A DNA stretch of 5,935 nucleotides from Candidatus Cloacimonadota bacterium (GTDB taxonomy: Bacteria; Cloacimonadota; Cloacimonadia; Cloacimonadales; JAIOQZ01), in NCBI GenBank assembly GCA_021106755.1, contig JAIOTM010000005.1, forward strand, positions 1-5,935. Reading direction: 5' to 3'. The translations under genes and the position numbers were made by a program. Position 1 is the stretch's first letter. Each line of letters starts with the position of its first letter. Positions 5,847 through 5,935 of the stretch are shown in pieces. A model generated the notes under the pieces. It had not been told where the DNA came from. It did not search any database and saw nothing but the letters and a program-made list of their open reading frames with translations.

Positions 5847-5935
5847 CTATTTTTTCCGGTTCTTTTTCTTTTTTTCAATGTTCCGGAAGTGTTCAACCAT
5901 TGTTTGGCTTGCCATGGAGGTTGGGGGATAAGTAA
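5847..5935 (-). CDS. C-terminal end of an unidentified protein with lysine-rich tail, partial
   Basis: The minus-strand frame is open from the right edge to TAG at 5849-5847, and a strong terminator begins 14 nt later. The residues end SMASQTMVEHFRNI followed by EKKKKNRKK, a strongly basic tail. Of the other two minus-strand frames, one meets a stop within about 45 nt of the edge; the other stays open across this stretch. An ATG at 5915 could start a 22-residue peptide, but it has a pyrimidine-rich upstream (CCCCCAACCTCC) and no ribosome binding site, so a gene running in from outside is the better explanation. The stretch is too short to identify; the call rests mainly on the stop-then-terminator arrangement. 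Confidence 0.45.
   Translation of the reverse strand, partial: TYPPTSMASQTMVEHFRNIEKKKKNRKK

Noticed and set aside
5749..5931. Plus-strand 60-codon frame at the right edge
   Set aside because: It runs through the terminator hairpin and its T-run (phenylalanine-rich string), has no ribosome binding site and no recognisable features.

Overview
The window looks like a piece of an AT-rich bacterial chromosome. It most likely comes from the FCB side of the tree, and Candidatus Cloacimonadota is my best guess. That guess rests on two features: a secreted protein ending in a C-terminal FPNPFNPTTT motif, and a GLUG-type secreted protein beginning GSGTQTDPYQVATL whose tail carries WDGTANNGKK. Both styles are familiar from large exported-protein families in Cloacimonadota and relatives. 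This is inference from motif style; no phylogenetic marker was aligned. Every supported gene lies on the minus strand, so the window is described from right to left.

Right edge (about 5935-5542): what appears to be the lysine-rich end of a gene entering from outside (stop at 5849-5847), then a strong symmetric hairpin with T-runs on both strands (5799-5832), then a gene-free leader region with weak promoter candidates. Next come a tRNA-Leu(UAG) (5541-5458) and the protein quality-control cluster tig (5370-3931), clpP (3879-3292) and clpX (3281-2037). The gaps are 87 bp (tRNA to tig), 51 bp (tig to clpP) and 10 bp (clpP to clpX). The clpX ribosome binding site overlaps the clpP stop codon. No terminator is visible between the tRNA and clpX, so this is probably one transcription unit. 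A compact intrinsic terminator at 2012-1991 closes it.

The products work together. Trigger factor meets nascent chains at the ribosome exit tunnel, and ClpX unfolds substrates and feeds them into the ClpP chamber. The gene order tig-clpP-clpX is a widely conserved bacterial arrangement. The notable variation is in ClpP: the position of the catalytic aspartate reads as asparagine (Ser98, His123, Asn172).

Left part (1906-1): a region of secreted proteins. First comes a broken GLUG-type gene. Its N-terminal 140 or so codons are joined, in a different frame, to the last 36 codons of a FlgD-like/type IX-style C-terminal domain (1365-1478). Then comes a long open frame from 1289 to the left edge (at least 429 codons, stop outside the window). 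It encodes a secreted protein with a signal peptide and a C-terminal FPNPFNPTTT motif.

I did not find a wholly new system. The items most worth a second look are the Asn172 ClpP triad, the internally deleted exoprotein gene, and the polylysine extension with GTG start on trigger factor.
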